Below are positions 10,440-21,556 of a stretch of 64,000 nt of DNA, piece after piece. Below the pieces are notes generated by a model that worked only from the letters and a program-made list of their open reading frames with translations, did not search any database and was not told the DNA's origin. Both the position numbers and the translations under genes were made by a program. Where the stretch lies: the NCBI GenBank assembly GCA_046530735.1, contig JBHEQV010000004.1, forward strand, positions 1 through 64,000, read 5' to 3'. This DNA comes from Arsenophonus sp046530735. Its GTDB lineage: Bacteria; Pseudomonadota; Gammaproteobacteria; Enterobacterales; Enterobacteriaceae. Each line of letters starts with the position of its first letter. Positions within the stretch are counted from its first letter, which is position 1.

Positions 10440-10892
10440 AATTATCCTGAAATCAAGCTGAAAATAGATCTATAACTTGATCAGATAAACAGATTTTGAT
10501 TATTAATCAAGTTACGATGGTGTTTTTATCTGGCAAAACCTGAAAAATCTTTAAATTATTTTATGACTAAATCGCTCATAAAGATTCTATTAATTGATTT
10601 GTATTAATGCATTAGGCAAATGCCTAACTTTTATAGGTACATTTTTTCTAAATATATCGTTTTTAATTAATATGATTAATGACTAGTCTATAGTTAGTTT
10701 AATGAAAAATAATTTAATTATCATGCAATGAAACTAAGACTACATTAAAATTATTTAATTATATTTATTCTTCTATTATATGGATAAAGCTATTAAATTT
10801 ATCTCCATGTATATTTAGAAAGGAAATTTTTAATAGATAACTTCAGTGTCTAATTCACTCAGTTTAAATTATGTATAAGTTATAGTTATCAA
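10440..10892. other. Intergenic upstream of alaS, no gene recognised
   Basis: Includes the alaS upstream region and AT-rich sequence of no clear origin. In E. coli recX and recA would be next, but no RecA motif can be read. One perfect short hairpin is listed separately at 10612-10627. Confidence 0.35.
10612..10627 (+). terminator. Possible orphan terminator hairpin
   Basis: TTAGGCA AA TGCCTAA is a perfect 7-base-pair inverted repeat followed on the plus strand by CTTTTAT. It could be the terminator of a lost gene. The two-base loop and short T run make it weak, and chance is possible in this AT-rich setting. Confidence 0.25.
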
Positions 10893-12303
10893 AGTTATTC
10901 TCATTTCTGGTCTATAAAATTCGGAGATGGTGGGTGTGCATCCCTGCTATATTGATTTTGTAGATGATTCTAATCATATTTAGAGATAATATGTCATGAA
11001 AGTCTACCATGAAAGTATCTTCGAAACTAGATACTACCCGTGATTCATCACATGAACAGATCCGTAGTAATTCCATTAAGCTGATAGGCACTGTTGTTGA
11101 GGCGGACCTCGAAGTGATCCTACAACAGCATTTTGAAGGTCGCCTTTATTGACGGATGATGCCATAATTTGTAACGATTATCTGCCACAGCGAACTATAC
11201 AAACTGATATTGGTGATATCAAAATTAAAATGTCTAAGGCCATAGGAATATCACAGTGGCAATGAAATATGCTTCTAAAATCCTTGCTTACCACCTCATC
11301 TAATTGTGCAAAAGTAGTAAAGAGTTGCTACCAAGGCATGGTAATTGTTAGTGATCTCCACCGCTTATTTGACGAAAGCTCTAAGTCTTTTCTTGATGAA
11401 ATCACATGGTTCCTATGCCAGGTGTACCACATCAGCAGACTGAATATTAATACCTTAAGAGCACAGAAAATAGTGCTCACTATACATTATTTAAGCGATA
11501 TGCCTTACATTTTTTTCTGTGCCGGTGTATAACCTTGCTCCTAATCAGGAAAAAGCTAATCGTCTTTATCTGCTGCTGATTATCGGCATCACTATTTATA
11601 GACGTAAGGAGCTTGTTGCACCAGAAGATGCTTATCGAGATTCAGAAGCAAATTGAACCGAACTTCTTAATGGCTGCAAGCGCGTAGTTTAATGATATCT
11701 CTAATAGTTTTTATGGGAGATTGGTATGCCATTTAGTTTATAAAATGTAATTACAAAGATATTCCTGGACATACAGCACTAACGCTATTAGCTACACAAA
11801 ATAGCTGATGTGCTATACTTTAACGCCCAAATGCATTTAACACTGAAATTTAAAGTTGAGCTGTTGGAGAGATTTAGCTACTAAATAGTCGCGATGTTGC
11901 TAATAAACTTCCATTAATATTTTTATTGGCAAGGTTTCAGCGAATATTCTACAGGGATAAAGAAATTGGAGAAAAATCAAGAAGAACTGTTGGTATTCTA
12001 TGTCTTCTCGTCAGCGTACTGGACGCCATAAGAACGATGAATATGATTGAATTGGATTTTGTTAAAGTGAAGCTAAGGATGTGAAGCCAATGCGCAAAAG
12101 AAGTATGATTTGAGAAAAAAACCATTTCAATGAAATTTGAGTTACTCTATAAGTCTTCTGAAAAAACTATAACTGGTTAATGGTATGTAGCCTGTTAACC
12201 TTGCTGCTAAACAATACCAAATTTAAAGGATGAGAGAATAAATTTACGAAGCATTAAAATTAAGTACAATCTGACCGCCATATACTAGATTTGCTAGTAA
12301 TTT
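10893..12303 (+). mobile_element. IS256-family remnant 4, near full length
   Basis: Plus-strand dead element of about 1.41 kb with a left terminus near 10893 (AGTTATTCTCATTTCTGG) and right terminus near 12303 (ATACTAGATTTGCTAGTAAT). The N-terminal coding text is the clearest of all copies around 11050-11180, where SNSIKLIGTVVEADLEVILQQ-type text can be read with one or two frame changes (an IS256 N-terminus). Stops and indels occur throughout. It separates the alaS and msbA islands. Confidence 0.85.
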
Positions 12304-13175
12304 CGAGTTTACAGATTAATATTTTTTTTGTTTGTCAAATTAAATGTGCAATTTTAATATAGTTGGTTTAACTAGATAGTTAAATTGATTAATTTGCAAC
12401 TAGGTATTCTGGTCTTATCAATTTTTTTCAGTTAATTTATTTCAAGATATTAATCTTAGTAGTTTTTGCTAATTTATGGCTGTGCTAATTATTTAGTTTA
12501 TAACTAATACCGCTAATTATATTTTCATATGTTTATATTTTTTAGTAGAGAGTAGCAAATTTATTACTTATAGTAATTGATAAAAATATTAGTTTAGCAC
12601 TATAGCCTATGAATCATATTGAGCATTATTAATTTGATACTGATATTTGCCAATTATCATAACCGAGCTTAAGTTTGATTTATTATTTTATGTTGGCAGT
12701 TTAGTTAGTTTTTCAGTATAAGTTTCTGAAGTTAATGTTGATATATTGATATCAGTTACTATTTTAAAATAAATGATTTGCCTATTTAGCGGTTGATTAT
12801 ATCAGGTGTTAAGTATAGCTTAGCGATTATTATCGAGTAATAGATAATTAATAGATAATAAAAGTATTTAAATTACTAGCATTTAATATAAGACACTATT
12901 TCTAATAGTACTCTTTTCCATATTTACGATATCATCGTTTTTTAGCACCTGAAGGTGTTATATTTAATAATAAACATCACAATCGCACTATGATGCGATA
13001 GCTAGTTTGTTATTAACCTATCCTGGATTAAAGATCAGAAGCCATTTTGATAAAATTGAAATAATGCGTTTATAGACAGGATGTTTATCCTCGCTAGTAT
13101 CATCAGCGGTTTGGTATTTAGAGGTTTTTTAAATAAAAACGGATTATTTTATGGGTATTTAATAAGACAATGATA
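12304..13175. other. 870-base gap upstream of msbA, no gene recognised
   Basis: In E. coli comEC lies directly upstream of msbA on the same strand, so this could be eroded comEC, but I could not read any ComEC motif in the three forward frames. The last 100 bases should contain the promoter of msbA-lpxK. No RNA gene or repeat was recognised. Confidence 0.35.
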
Positions 13176-14921
13176 ATGAATGATAAAGATCTTTCTACAT
13201 GGCAAACATTTCGCAGACTATGGCCAATGATTTTGCCATTTAAGCTGGGATTAAGTGTAGCTGCTGTTGCGTTAATTATTAATGCTGTCAGCGATGCATT
13301 TATGATCTCCTTATTAAAGCCTTTGCTTGATGAAGGTTTTGGTAAAGCTGATAATAACATGCTAAAATGGTTAGCCATCGTTATATTGGGGCTAATGTTG
13401 ATAAGAGGGATGTCAAGTTTTATCTCTAATTATTGCATTGCATGGGTTTCTGGTAAAGTTGTAATGAATATGCGTCGGCGCTTGTTTAGCCATATAATGA
13501 GAATGCCAGTTGCTTTTTTCGATCAACAGTCGACAGGAACCTTACTTTCTCGCATAACTTATGATTCTGAGCAAGTTGCTTCATCCTCTTCTAGCGCCTT
13601 AATTACTATTGTTCGAGAAAGTGCTTATATTATCGGTCTATTTGGGCTTATGTTTTATCATAGTTGGCAGCTTTCATTAATATTAATTGTTATTGCTCTT
13701 ATTGTTTCGTTAACAATTCGCTCGGTTTCTAAACATTTTAGGAATATTAGTAAAAGTATGCAAACTGGTATGGGTCAAGTAACCGCTAGTGCAGAACAGA
13801 TGTTAAAAGGCCATAAAGAAGTTTTGATTTTTGGTGGACAAAAAATTGAAACTGAGCGTTTTAGCAAAGTAAGTAATTATATGCGTCGGCAAACGATAAA
13901 AATGGTGACAGCATCTTCGATTTCTGATCCAGTTATCCAATTGATTGCTTCTTTAGCATTAGCATTTACGCTTTATATCGCGAGTTTTCCTGAAGTTATG
14001 CAAACATTAACAGCAGGAATTATCGGTGTTGTTTTTTCATCCATGTTTGCATTAATGCGCCCATTAAAGTCATTAACAAATGTTAATGCACAATTTCAAC
14101 GAGGTATGGCTGCTTGTCAGACATTATTTACCATTTTAGATATGGAACAGGAAAAAGATGAGGGTAAATTAACATTAAAAAAAGCTAAAGGTGAAATAGA
14201 ATTTAAACATGTTACCTTTAAGTATGCAACAAATGAGCATGTTGCATTACAGGATATTTGTTTTAAAATTCCGGCTGGAAAATCTATTGCTTTAGTTGGA
14301 CGATCAGGTTCAGGAAAATCGACTATTGCGAATCTAATTACTCGCTTTTATGAGGTTAATAAAGGTCAAATACTGCTTGATGATCATGATTTACGTGAAT
14401 ATACATTAAGCTCTCTACGAAGTCAAATTGCGCTTGTTTCTCAAGATGTTTATCTTTTTAACGATACTATTGCAAATAATATTTCTTATGCAACTGATGG
14501 TCGTTTTAGTCGAAAAGCAATTGAAAAAGCTGCTAAAATGGCTTATGCGATGGATTTCATTCAAAAACTGGATCATGGACTAGATACCATTATTGGTGAA
14601 AATGGTGTAATGCTTTCTGGTGGGCAGCGCCAACGAATCGCTATTGCATGTGCTTTATTACATAATTCATCTATATTAATTCTTGATGAAGCTACATCTG
14701 CGCTTGATACTGAATCAGAGAGAGCGATTCAGGCAGGATTGGACGAATTACAGAAAAATCGAACTTCAATTATTATTGCACATCGTCTTTCGACGATAGA
14801 AAGTGCAGATGAGATTTTGGTTATTCAGGATGGTAAAATTATTGAACGAGGTACTCATCAAACTCTACTTAAGAGTGATGGGGCATATTTTCAACTTTAT
14901 AGTATGCAATTTAAACAATGA
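13176..14921 (+). CDS. msbA: Lipid A export ABC transporter MsbA
   Basis: Homodimeric inner-membrane ATP-binding cassette flippase that moves lipid A-core from the inner to the outer leaflet. The ATG at 13176 (MNDKDLSTWQTFRRLW) matches the E. coli N-terminus; an in-frame ATG at 13170 would add two residues. Product of 581 residues (E. coli 582). A six-helix membrane domain occupies roughly residues 15-320. The nucleotide-binding domain has Walker A GRSGSGKS from residue 375, signature LSGGQ at 480-484, and Walker B ILILDEATSALD followed by the switch histidine in IIAHRLS. Its stop overlaps the lpxK start (ATGA), so the two genes are translationally coupled, and both serve lipid A. Confidence 0.98.
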   Translation: MNDKDLSTWQTFRRLWPMILPFKLGLSVAAVALIINAVSDAFMISLLKPLLDEGFGKADNNMLKWLAIVILGLMLIRGMSSFISNYCIAWVSGKVVMNMRRRLFSHIMRMPVAFFDQQSTGTLLSRITYDSEQVASSSSSALITIVRESAYIIGLFGLMFYHSWQLSLILIVIALIVSLTIRSVSKHFRNISKSMQTGMGQVTASAEQMLKGHKEVLIFGGQKIETERFSKVSNYMRRQTIKMVTASSISDPVIQLIASLALAFTLYIASFPEVMQTLTAGIIGVVFSSMFALMRPLKSLTNVNAQFQRGMAACQTLFTILDMEQEKDEGKLTLKKAKGEIEFKHVTFKYATNEHVALQDICFKIPAGKSIALVGRSGSGKSTIANLITRFYEVNKGQILLDDHDLREYTLSSLRSQIALVSQDVYLFNDTIANNISYATDGRFSRKAIEKAAKMAYAMDFIQKLDHGLDTIIGENGVMLSGGQRQRIAIACALLHNSSILILDEATSALDTESERAIQAGLDELQKNRTSIIIAHRLSTIESADEILVIQDGKIIERGTHQTLLKSDGAYFQLYSMQFKQ

Positions 14922-15910
14922 TTGATAAAATATGGTTAGGTGGTTCGTGGCTATATTTTTTGCTACTACCATTATCGATAGTATATGGTATAATTATTGA
15001 ATTAAGACGTCTTTGCTATCATTTAGCAATTTTTCCTAGTTGGAGAGCGCCAATATCTATTATTGTTGTAGGTAATTTAACTGTTGGCGGTAATGGTAAG
15101 ACGCCGGTTGTCATTTGGTTAGTTGAGCAGCTTTTGTTACAAGGTTATTGTGTTGGCGTTGTATCCCGTGGATATGGAGGCAAAGCAACTTCTTATCCGC
15201 TATTAGTTAATGAAAATATATCAATAAAGGAAAGCGGTGATGAGCCTGCTTTAATTTATCGGCGAACTGGTGTACCAGTTGCCGTTGCTCCTAAACGAGT
15301 AGAAGCATTTAAGATGCTACTTAGGCAACGAGAATTAGATGTTATTATTACTGATGATGGTCTTCAACATTATGCTATGCAAAGAGATTTTGAGATCGTT
15401 GTTATCGACGGTATCCGTCGTTTTGGCAATGGTTGGTTACTGCCTGCTGGCCCATTACGAGAGTGTCAATGTCGTTTAAATACCGTTAATGCTGTTATTA
15501 CTAATGGTGGTATCGCTAGGTATGGTGAGATTGGTATGCAGTTAACAGGTGATATTGCTATCAATATGTTAACCGGCGAAAAACGATCAGTATGTAAATT
15601 GGAACAAGTTATCGCAATTGCAGGAATTGGGTATCCAGCACGTTTTTTTTCAAGTCTTGAGCAAAAAGGGTTGGTATTGATTGCGAGACACTCTTTTGCT
15701 GATCATCAATGTTATAGTTTTTCTAAATTAACAACCTTAGTAACTGATCATCAAACATTATTAATGACTGAAAAAGATGCAGTGAAATGTTTTAATTTTG
15801 CTCAATTAAATTGGTGGTATTTGCCAGTAAATGCTCAACTTTCACAACCAGGTGCAAGAAAAATTCTTTTAGCCATTAGTGAATTGCTGAAAACTGGTAA
15901 AAATACTTGA
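14918..15910 (+). CDS. lpxK: Tetraacyldisaccharide 4'-kinase
   Basis: Inner-membrane kinase that phosphorylates the 4' position of the lipid A disaccharide precursor to give lipid IVA. Product of 330 residues (E. coli 328). One N-terminal hydrophobic segment (about residues 10-28) anchors it. The Walker A loop GNLTVGGNGKT lies at residues 52-62, and DDGLQHYAMQRDFEIVVIDG and GNGWLLPAGPLRE are family hallmarks. It overlaps msbA by 4 bases. The genes that follow in E. coli (ycaQ, ycaR, kdsB) are absent; an IS256 remnant begins 270 bases downstream. Retention of lpxK and msbA shows that lipid A is still made. Confidence 0.98.
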   Translation: MIDKIWLGGSWLYFLLLPLSIVYGIIIELRRLCYHLAIFPSWRAPISIIVVGNLTVGGNGKTPVVIWLVEQLLLQGYCVGVVSRGYGGKATSYPLLVNENISIKESGDEPALIYRRTGVPVAVAPKRVEAFKMLLRQRELDVIITDDGLQHYAMQRDFEIVVIDGIRRFGNGWLLPAGPLRECQCRLNTVNAVITNGGIARYGEIGMQLTGDIAINMLTGEKRSVCKLEQVIAIAGIGYPARFFSSLEQKGLVLIARHSFADHQCYSFSKLTTLVTDHQTLLMTEKDAVKCFNFAQLNWWYLPVNAQLSQPGARKILLAISELLKTGKNT

Positions 15911-16177
15911 AATAATAACGTTATCATGTTAGTTATAAGTGGAATTTAACTAGTTAGAAATATAGTGACATAATTTAAATAGCTATTATAAATATTCATA
16001 TTTTAAATGTATATTTTCTTAATAATAACTCTCTGAATATCTAGTATCATTAATCAATAGCGATTAATTGCGTGCTTGCTGACAAAACAGGTTTAGTATT
16101 ATTTAGCTATATTTACAAAAAAAATTAGTTCTTTATAGAAGATAGACTAAAGAAAATAGCTAAATATACTCTGCATG

Positions 16178-17535
16178 AATTATACTTATTTCTGGTATAT
16201 GGAGTTCAAGAGAAGTTGACCATATTCTTCTGATTGATTTCATGAATTATTCAAACAACAGAGAGATGATATGATATGAATACTCTACCATTACAGGTAT
16301 CCGATAAAGTAAATATTATCGTGTAATAATCATCAGTTCATCCGTAATGGCGTCTACGACAACTGACAGGATAGGCACCGCTGTTGATGTGAAAATTCAA
16401 ATCTATATCATTAATTTGTAATGATTATTTGTTTCAGCGAACTATACATAGATTGCTATTGCCAATCTTAAGATTAAAGTTTATAAGATTAAGGATCGTA
16501 TAGCGGTAACGGAATATATCTCAACAATTTAAGTTGCCATCGTCTTATCTGAAGCGTGAAAAAGTAACGAAGATTTACTACCATTCCTTGTACCTGAGAG
16601 AAATGTCTACCGGTGATTTTTACGAATCTCTAGGCTTTCTCGATGAGAAAAGAACATGGATCTCTCTGCTAATGGGCATTTGCAGACTAAAAGAGGAATG
16701 GCTTGAATAACATAGGTAATGGTAGCCGTGTGATTTAATGGATATTCGCTACGTTTATTTCTTGGCTTATGATATATACTGTTCTGTGAGGACAGTTAAT
16801 TATCTTTACCTGTTGCTTTATTTATTGACATAACTGAATATAGACGTAAAAAAAATCAATTTCGGTAAAATATGATTATCAAAAATCAGAAGCGAATTGA
16901 ATCAATTCCTGAATACTCTACTAGAGCGCAGCTTAACCGTATCTCCTAGGCTTGTGTTACGGAAGAGATTAGTGCTCTTGTTTTTTGTAATGCAATGACA
17001 AAATATTTCAGAATGCGTAACACTAACGTTAGTGTGATACACAAAATAGCTCATGTTCTGCCTTTACTTCTTAAAAGTATCTAACCTAGAATGTTAATGG
17101 TGAGTTTTTAAAGTTTTGGGTATCAGGAGGAGCCACTATGTCGATAGTAAATTCATTAATATTTTTTGTCAAGATTTTTAGTGTATTCTGTAGAAATGAA
17201 TAAGCTGCAGAAAGAGCGAGGAAGAACGGTTGAGAATTCTATCCCTTTCTGTCAACGCACGCGTGACAATAAGAATGATGAATCTAATTGAATCGGCTTT
17301 TGCGCAATACCTAGATTACGAAGCCGACTTTCTAAGCGATGTAGTTCAAGAAAAACAACTATTCAACGCTATTTAATCTGCTTTTGCCTTCCTCAGACAA
17401 ATAGTAAGCATCTAGAAGAATGATCTTGTTGATCCTAGTGGTAAACAACATTTGATTTAAGGATAGAGAATAGATTCATCAAGCATCAGAATAGAATGTA
17501 CTCCTATTCATCATACAGCAAATTTACTAATAACT
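16178..17535 (+). mobile_element. IS256-family remnant 5, near full length
   Basis: Plus-strand dead element of about 1.36 kb. The left terminus lies near 16178 (AATTATACTTATTTCTGGTA) and the right terminus near 17535 (CAGCAAATTTACTAATAACT). It contains the IS256 landmark segments in order, including the LQRIETDFYN-like region near 16430-16470 and the central YVDYL-type region near 16740-16860, all interrupted. It separates lpxK from trhP. Confidence 0.85.
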
Positions 17536-17760
17536 CTCGTTTCAGCTTAATGTTAGCTTTAGGAACTTCTATTGACGTGATGAGCACTATCTCATCATAA
17601 GAATATTTCATTACTATTGTTAGATCATAGTAATGAAATCTTTTCCTTAAATTATGTATTTTATTATCTTTATTTAAGTCTACTAAAGTTGTAATCAATG
17701 GATTTAACTAAAGTAAATAGTAATAAGTTTTACTTTAGTTTTTAAACTTATTTTATTGTT

Positions 17761-19131
17761 TTAAGCTTGTTTCCTTGCTCTGGGGTTTCTGGTTGTTGTC
17801 CCAGCTAAATTACGAATTAATAGCGCAAATTGCAGATCAACATCTTCAGGAATAGAGAGATAAACTTTATAGCCATTCCCTGGTGCAACTTGAATAGATA
17901 GATTTTTTTTATCAAACAACTCAGTTAAGGTAAATTGAGTGTTACCTGCTGCTGTCATTAACTCTAAATTATCACCAATACTAAATTTATTTTTTACCTC
18001 CACTTCTGCTAACCCATCTTTTCGTTGACCAGTGAATTCACCAACAAATTGTTGGGTATCAGAAACAGAATAACCAAACTCATAGGTTTGGTATGCATCA
18101 TGGCTATGTCGACGTAAAAAACCTTCGGTATAACCTCGATGAGCTAAACCTTCTAATGTGGTTAATAATGTAGGATTAAAAGATTTACCTGCTACGGCAT
18201 CATCAATTGCCCGACGATAAACCTGGGCAGTTCGAGCGCAATAGTAGAATGATTTGGTCCGACCTTCTATTTTTAATGAGTGAACGCCAATCTGAGTCAA
18301 GCATTCAACATGTTCTATTGCCCGTATATCTTTTGAATTAAAAAGATATGTGCCATGCTCATCTTCAAAAGCGCTCATATATTCACCGGGACGTTTTGTT
18401 TCTTCAATTAAAAAAACTTTTTCTGTTGGTTGCCCACTGCCTAGTATTGGCTGAATATTTTTCATCTTAATTGGTTGGTTTTTATGAACAATATTACCAA
18501 TTGCATCTTCTTTTCCTTCTTGTACTTTATATGACCAACGGCAAGCATTGGTACAAGTGCCTTGGTTAGGATCACGCTTACTGATATATCCAGATAGTAA
18601 GCAACGACCAGAATAGGCCATACAAAGCGAACCATGAACAAAAATTTCTAATTCAATATCAGGTATTTGTTGTCGAATTTCGATAATTTCTTTAATTGAT
18701 AGCTCACGAGATAAAACAATTCGACTTAATCCAATTTGTTGCCAAAATTTTACTGTTGCCCAATTAACTGCGTTTGCCTGAACAGAAAGATGGATCTCCA
18801 TTGTTGGAAATGTTTCTTTCACTAACATAATTAGGCCAGGATCGGATATAATTAAAGCATCCGGTTGCATTTCAATCACCGGAGTAATATCATGAATAAA
18901 GGTTTTTAACTTAGCATTATGCGGCGCTATATTAACTACCACATAAAAACGTTTTCCCATTTCATGGGCTTCTTTAATACCTTTAGCTAAATTTTTACGA
19001 TTAAATTCATTGTTACGAACACGGAGGCTATAGCGAGGTTGTCCGGCATAAACAGCATCAGCACCATAAGCAAAAGCGTATCGCATGTTCTTTAGGGAAC
19101 CTGCAGGAGAAAGTAATTCTGGTATAAACAT
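17761..19131 (-). CDS. trhP: tRNA hydroxylation protein TrhP (YegQ), U32 family
   Basis: U32 peptidase-family protein that, in E. coli, supports prephenate-dependent 5-hydroxylation of uridine 34 in tRNA (the ho5U branch of cmo5U synthesis). Product of 456 residues (E. coli 453) beginning MFIPELLSPAGSLKNMRYAF. Four cysteines that would ligate the iron-sulfur cluster are at residues 170, 177, 193 and 197 (SLC, GRC, GTC and NAC). The central KIEGRTKSFYY motif and the C-terminal beta-barrel ending TTRNPRARKQA are intact. The neighbours seen in E. coli (yegP, baeSR) are absent. It is an isolated gene between an IS256 remnant and a long non-coding gap, which suggests selection for decoding. Confidence 0.96.
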   Translation of the reverse strand: MFIPELLSPAGSLKNMRYAFAYGADAVYAGQPRYSLRVRNNEFNRKNLAKGIKEAHEMGKRFYVVVNIAPHNAKLKTFIHDITPVIEMQPDALIISDPGLIMLVKETFPTMEIHLSVQANAVNWATVKFWQQIGLSRIVLSRELSIKEIIEIRQQIPDIELEIFVHGSLCMAYSGRCLLSGYISKRDPNQGTCTNACRWSYKVQEGKEDAIGNIVHKNQPIKMKNIQPILGSGQPTEKVFLIEETKRPGEYMSAFEDEHGTYLFNSKDIRAIEHVECLTQIGVHSLKIEGRTKSFYYCARTAQVYRRAIDDAVAGKSFNPTLLTTLEGLAHRGYTEGFLRRHSHDAYQTYEFGYSVSDTQQFVGEFTGQRKDGLAEVEVKNKFSIGDNLELMTAAGNTQFTLTELFDKKNLSIQVAPGNGYKVYLSIPEDVDLQFALLIRNLAGTTTRNPRARKQA

Positions 19132-21556
19132 GATAAGTTCTCAATTTAATAACAAGTCAGTACTTAGTCTTAATCGAATAAGTTTTTAAGTAGCTAATTC
19201 TAACGTTTCATGTGATGATATGCAAATTAACCAGCGAGCGAATTAGCAAAATTTTATTAATTAATTCCTACTGATAATCTAAACAGTATACTGAACGGAT
19301 AAATTTCGGTTCTTTATCTAAAAATTTTAGCTTGCAGAGAAAGTTTTATATGGTTATGAATGGAGTGAGATCTGTTACGATCCGATAATCCCAATAGAGG
19401 TTATTCAATAATTTATCACAGAAAAACTTTACTTATATGTTTGGATAATTAATTCAATAACTGAAATTCAAGTAGTGTTAATTTAATGGTTTGATTTGAT
19501 CATGCATATGATAGACGATTTCATCGAAAATCAGTATAAAGTAAATATTTTCTGTTGTAGTTTCTCGATAATAACGGTATTAAATAGTTTAATTATAGTG
19601 ATCACTTTACATGGATTAAATATGGATTTGCAGATGTAATCATGAGCACTAATCTTTAAGCTAATAAAGCGACTAAATTCTTCCATTTTCGCTGTATTAT
19701 GATACTAGTTTATCTAAAATTGATATAATTGATTGCAAATTGATAAGATATCCAGTGTACTTGTCCAACATCAGATTCGGTGGAGTATTTTACTTGATTA
19801 ACGACACTGTTCCCCCTATGTTAGTTGAAAACTGACAGCCTATAAATAATCAATTAACAGTTTCTGTAATTTAGGTTGATCTTCATAATTACAATGAAAT
19901 AGTTATAGCTATCACAATTCATGCATTTTGATTTTTATGGTTATTATCTAAGGATAAACTATCCTAGTTTATAGGCTACTCTTAAATAGTAGATTTGCTG
20001 ATAATTTCGTGATGAGTTTAACAAACTCATAGTACAATTGAATATTAAGATAATAATAAGCCATATTGTGCTGCATATTGCCATATTAAGATAAAACTGC
20101 TGTTATAAAACATAACTCTGGATAGTCAGTAAGCTGTGATAAATAAATATAAAAAATTCTATTTTCTAGTAAACTATCTAGTAGTTGAACTAAATAATCA
20201 AGATTAGAATTTAAAATTCTCACATTAAGTAATGTAATATTTAAAATAATTTTTATCAGCAAATCTACAGTAATAACTAATAATGACTAACTTAATTTAT
20301 TGTATTAAATTTATTTTTTAATAAACGAACAAACTAAGAACAAAAAGGGATAATTGATGTAAGTAATTTATTAATTTTATTAATATATATTTTAGCTAAT
20401 AAGTAATGTAATGTTATGATGGAGGGAGAAACAGCCAGACAATATATGATGCAAAAATATCCAATTACTGGTTTTGCTAGTATTTTGTTCAGTTAGTATT
20501 TGAGCAATTAGGCAGATACACAACCTTTAGTTTGTATTATATAGCTAATACAACTTTGCTTAAAACTTAATCTAAGTTCTTTAGTATATAGTAAAATGAT
20601 CAATAGGGTTGAGAAATTAAAGATAGAAAAAAAGTTTACTGATAACACCTATTAAAGTGCAATTTTATTAAATTTTTACAAAACTAGCGCTTTGGTTCTT
20701 AGATACTTATGAAGTTTGTTGAAGAAAAATAAACCACTGGAGTGGTATAAACTATTAATAGTTCACTAGCAATTAAACTTCAAACAATTATTGTTTTCTA
20801 AGAGTTGGTGTAATTTATCAACATCACCATTACTTATGGTCAGATGGAAAAGCATGACAAAAATTAATGCAATAATTCTCATTAATATGGATTGAAAACG
20901 TAATAAGTTAGATTTGAATATGGCATCAGTGTGCTAAGTATATTTTGTCTTTATGCTTAAATGGAAAAATCTACCATAATAATAGAATTGTGCTTAACAA
21001 TTCCAATTAAGGAAAATAAACTAAAAGTGGTATTAAACAGTTCTTATGCTAAGAAATCGCTTAACTGACAGACGGAAGATTAGAAATAATGCTTAATGGA
21101 GATATTTTATTTCATAAAGGAAACTAAGAAACCCAGATATAGATATGTAGCTGCCCCCTTTGAGGCAATAATCAAAAATAGTTGCATTTTTAAGGTTTAT
21201 TAAAATATTTTATCTGTATCAGAAGAAAGGTACCAGTTGCAATATACGGTACACTTAATTGGATGATCATCCCAATCTATGGATCAATTACATTATTAAG
21301 TATGTAGCTTTTATTAAGATTAAAAGAAATGGTTAATAAGACTAATCATCCTTGATGATTAACACTTAACGAGGCATTAGCAGATTACTATTTAGCAAAA
21401 AAAGAGAGTGAATGGATTTATCGTGTTTATTAATTCTCACATACCAGAAGATAGGATAGTTTTTTAAATAATTAAATTTAACTTTGAACTAGTCTTTCAT
21501 AAACTGCAATAGAGTTTTACTACCCAATACTGTTTCTAGTAATTTTTGATTGTAGA
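19132..21556. other. 2.4-kb gap with no recognised gene
   Basis: Longest unexplained stretch of the window. On the plus strand around 20415-20480 a short run reads MEGETARQYMMQKYPITGFA, and around 21230-21430 a frame-hopping run reads LNWMIIPIYGSITLL, then LTLNEALADYYLAKKESEWI. I could not assign either to a family. They may be fragments of one or two eroded genes. No IS terminus, tRNA or tandem repeat was recognised. In E. coli the baeSR-yegP genes would be on this side of trhP, but I cannot read their motifs. Confidence 0.3.

Noticed and set aside
11269..11532. 87-codon plus-strand open frame
   Set aside because: It lies inside IS256 remnant 4, partly out of frame with the transposase, and is a product of decay.
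13118..13378. 86-codon minus-strand frame
   Set aside because: It overlaps the start of msbA in antisense and has no recognisable motif.
17504..17698. 64-codon minus-strand frame downstream of trhP
   Set aside because: It overlaps the right end of IS256 remnant 5, is rich in Lys/Ile as expected of random AT-rich DNA, and lacks a ribosome-binding site.
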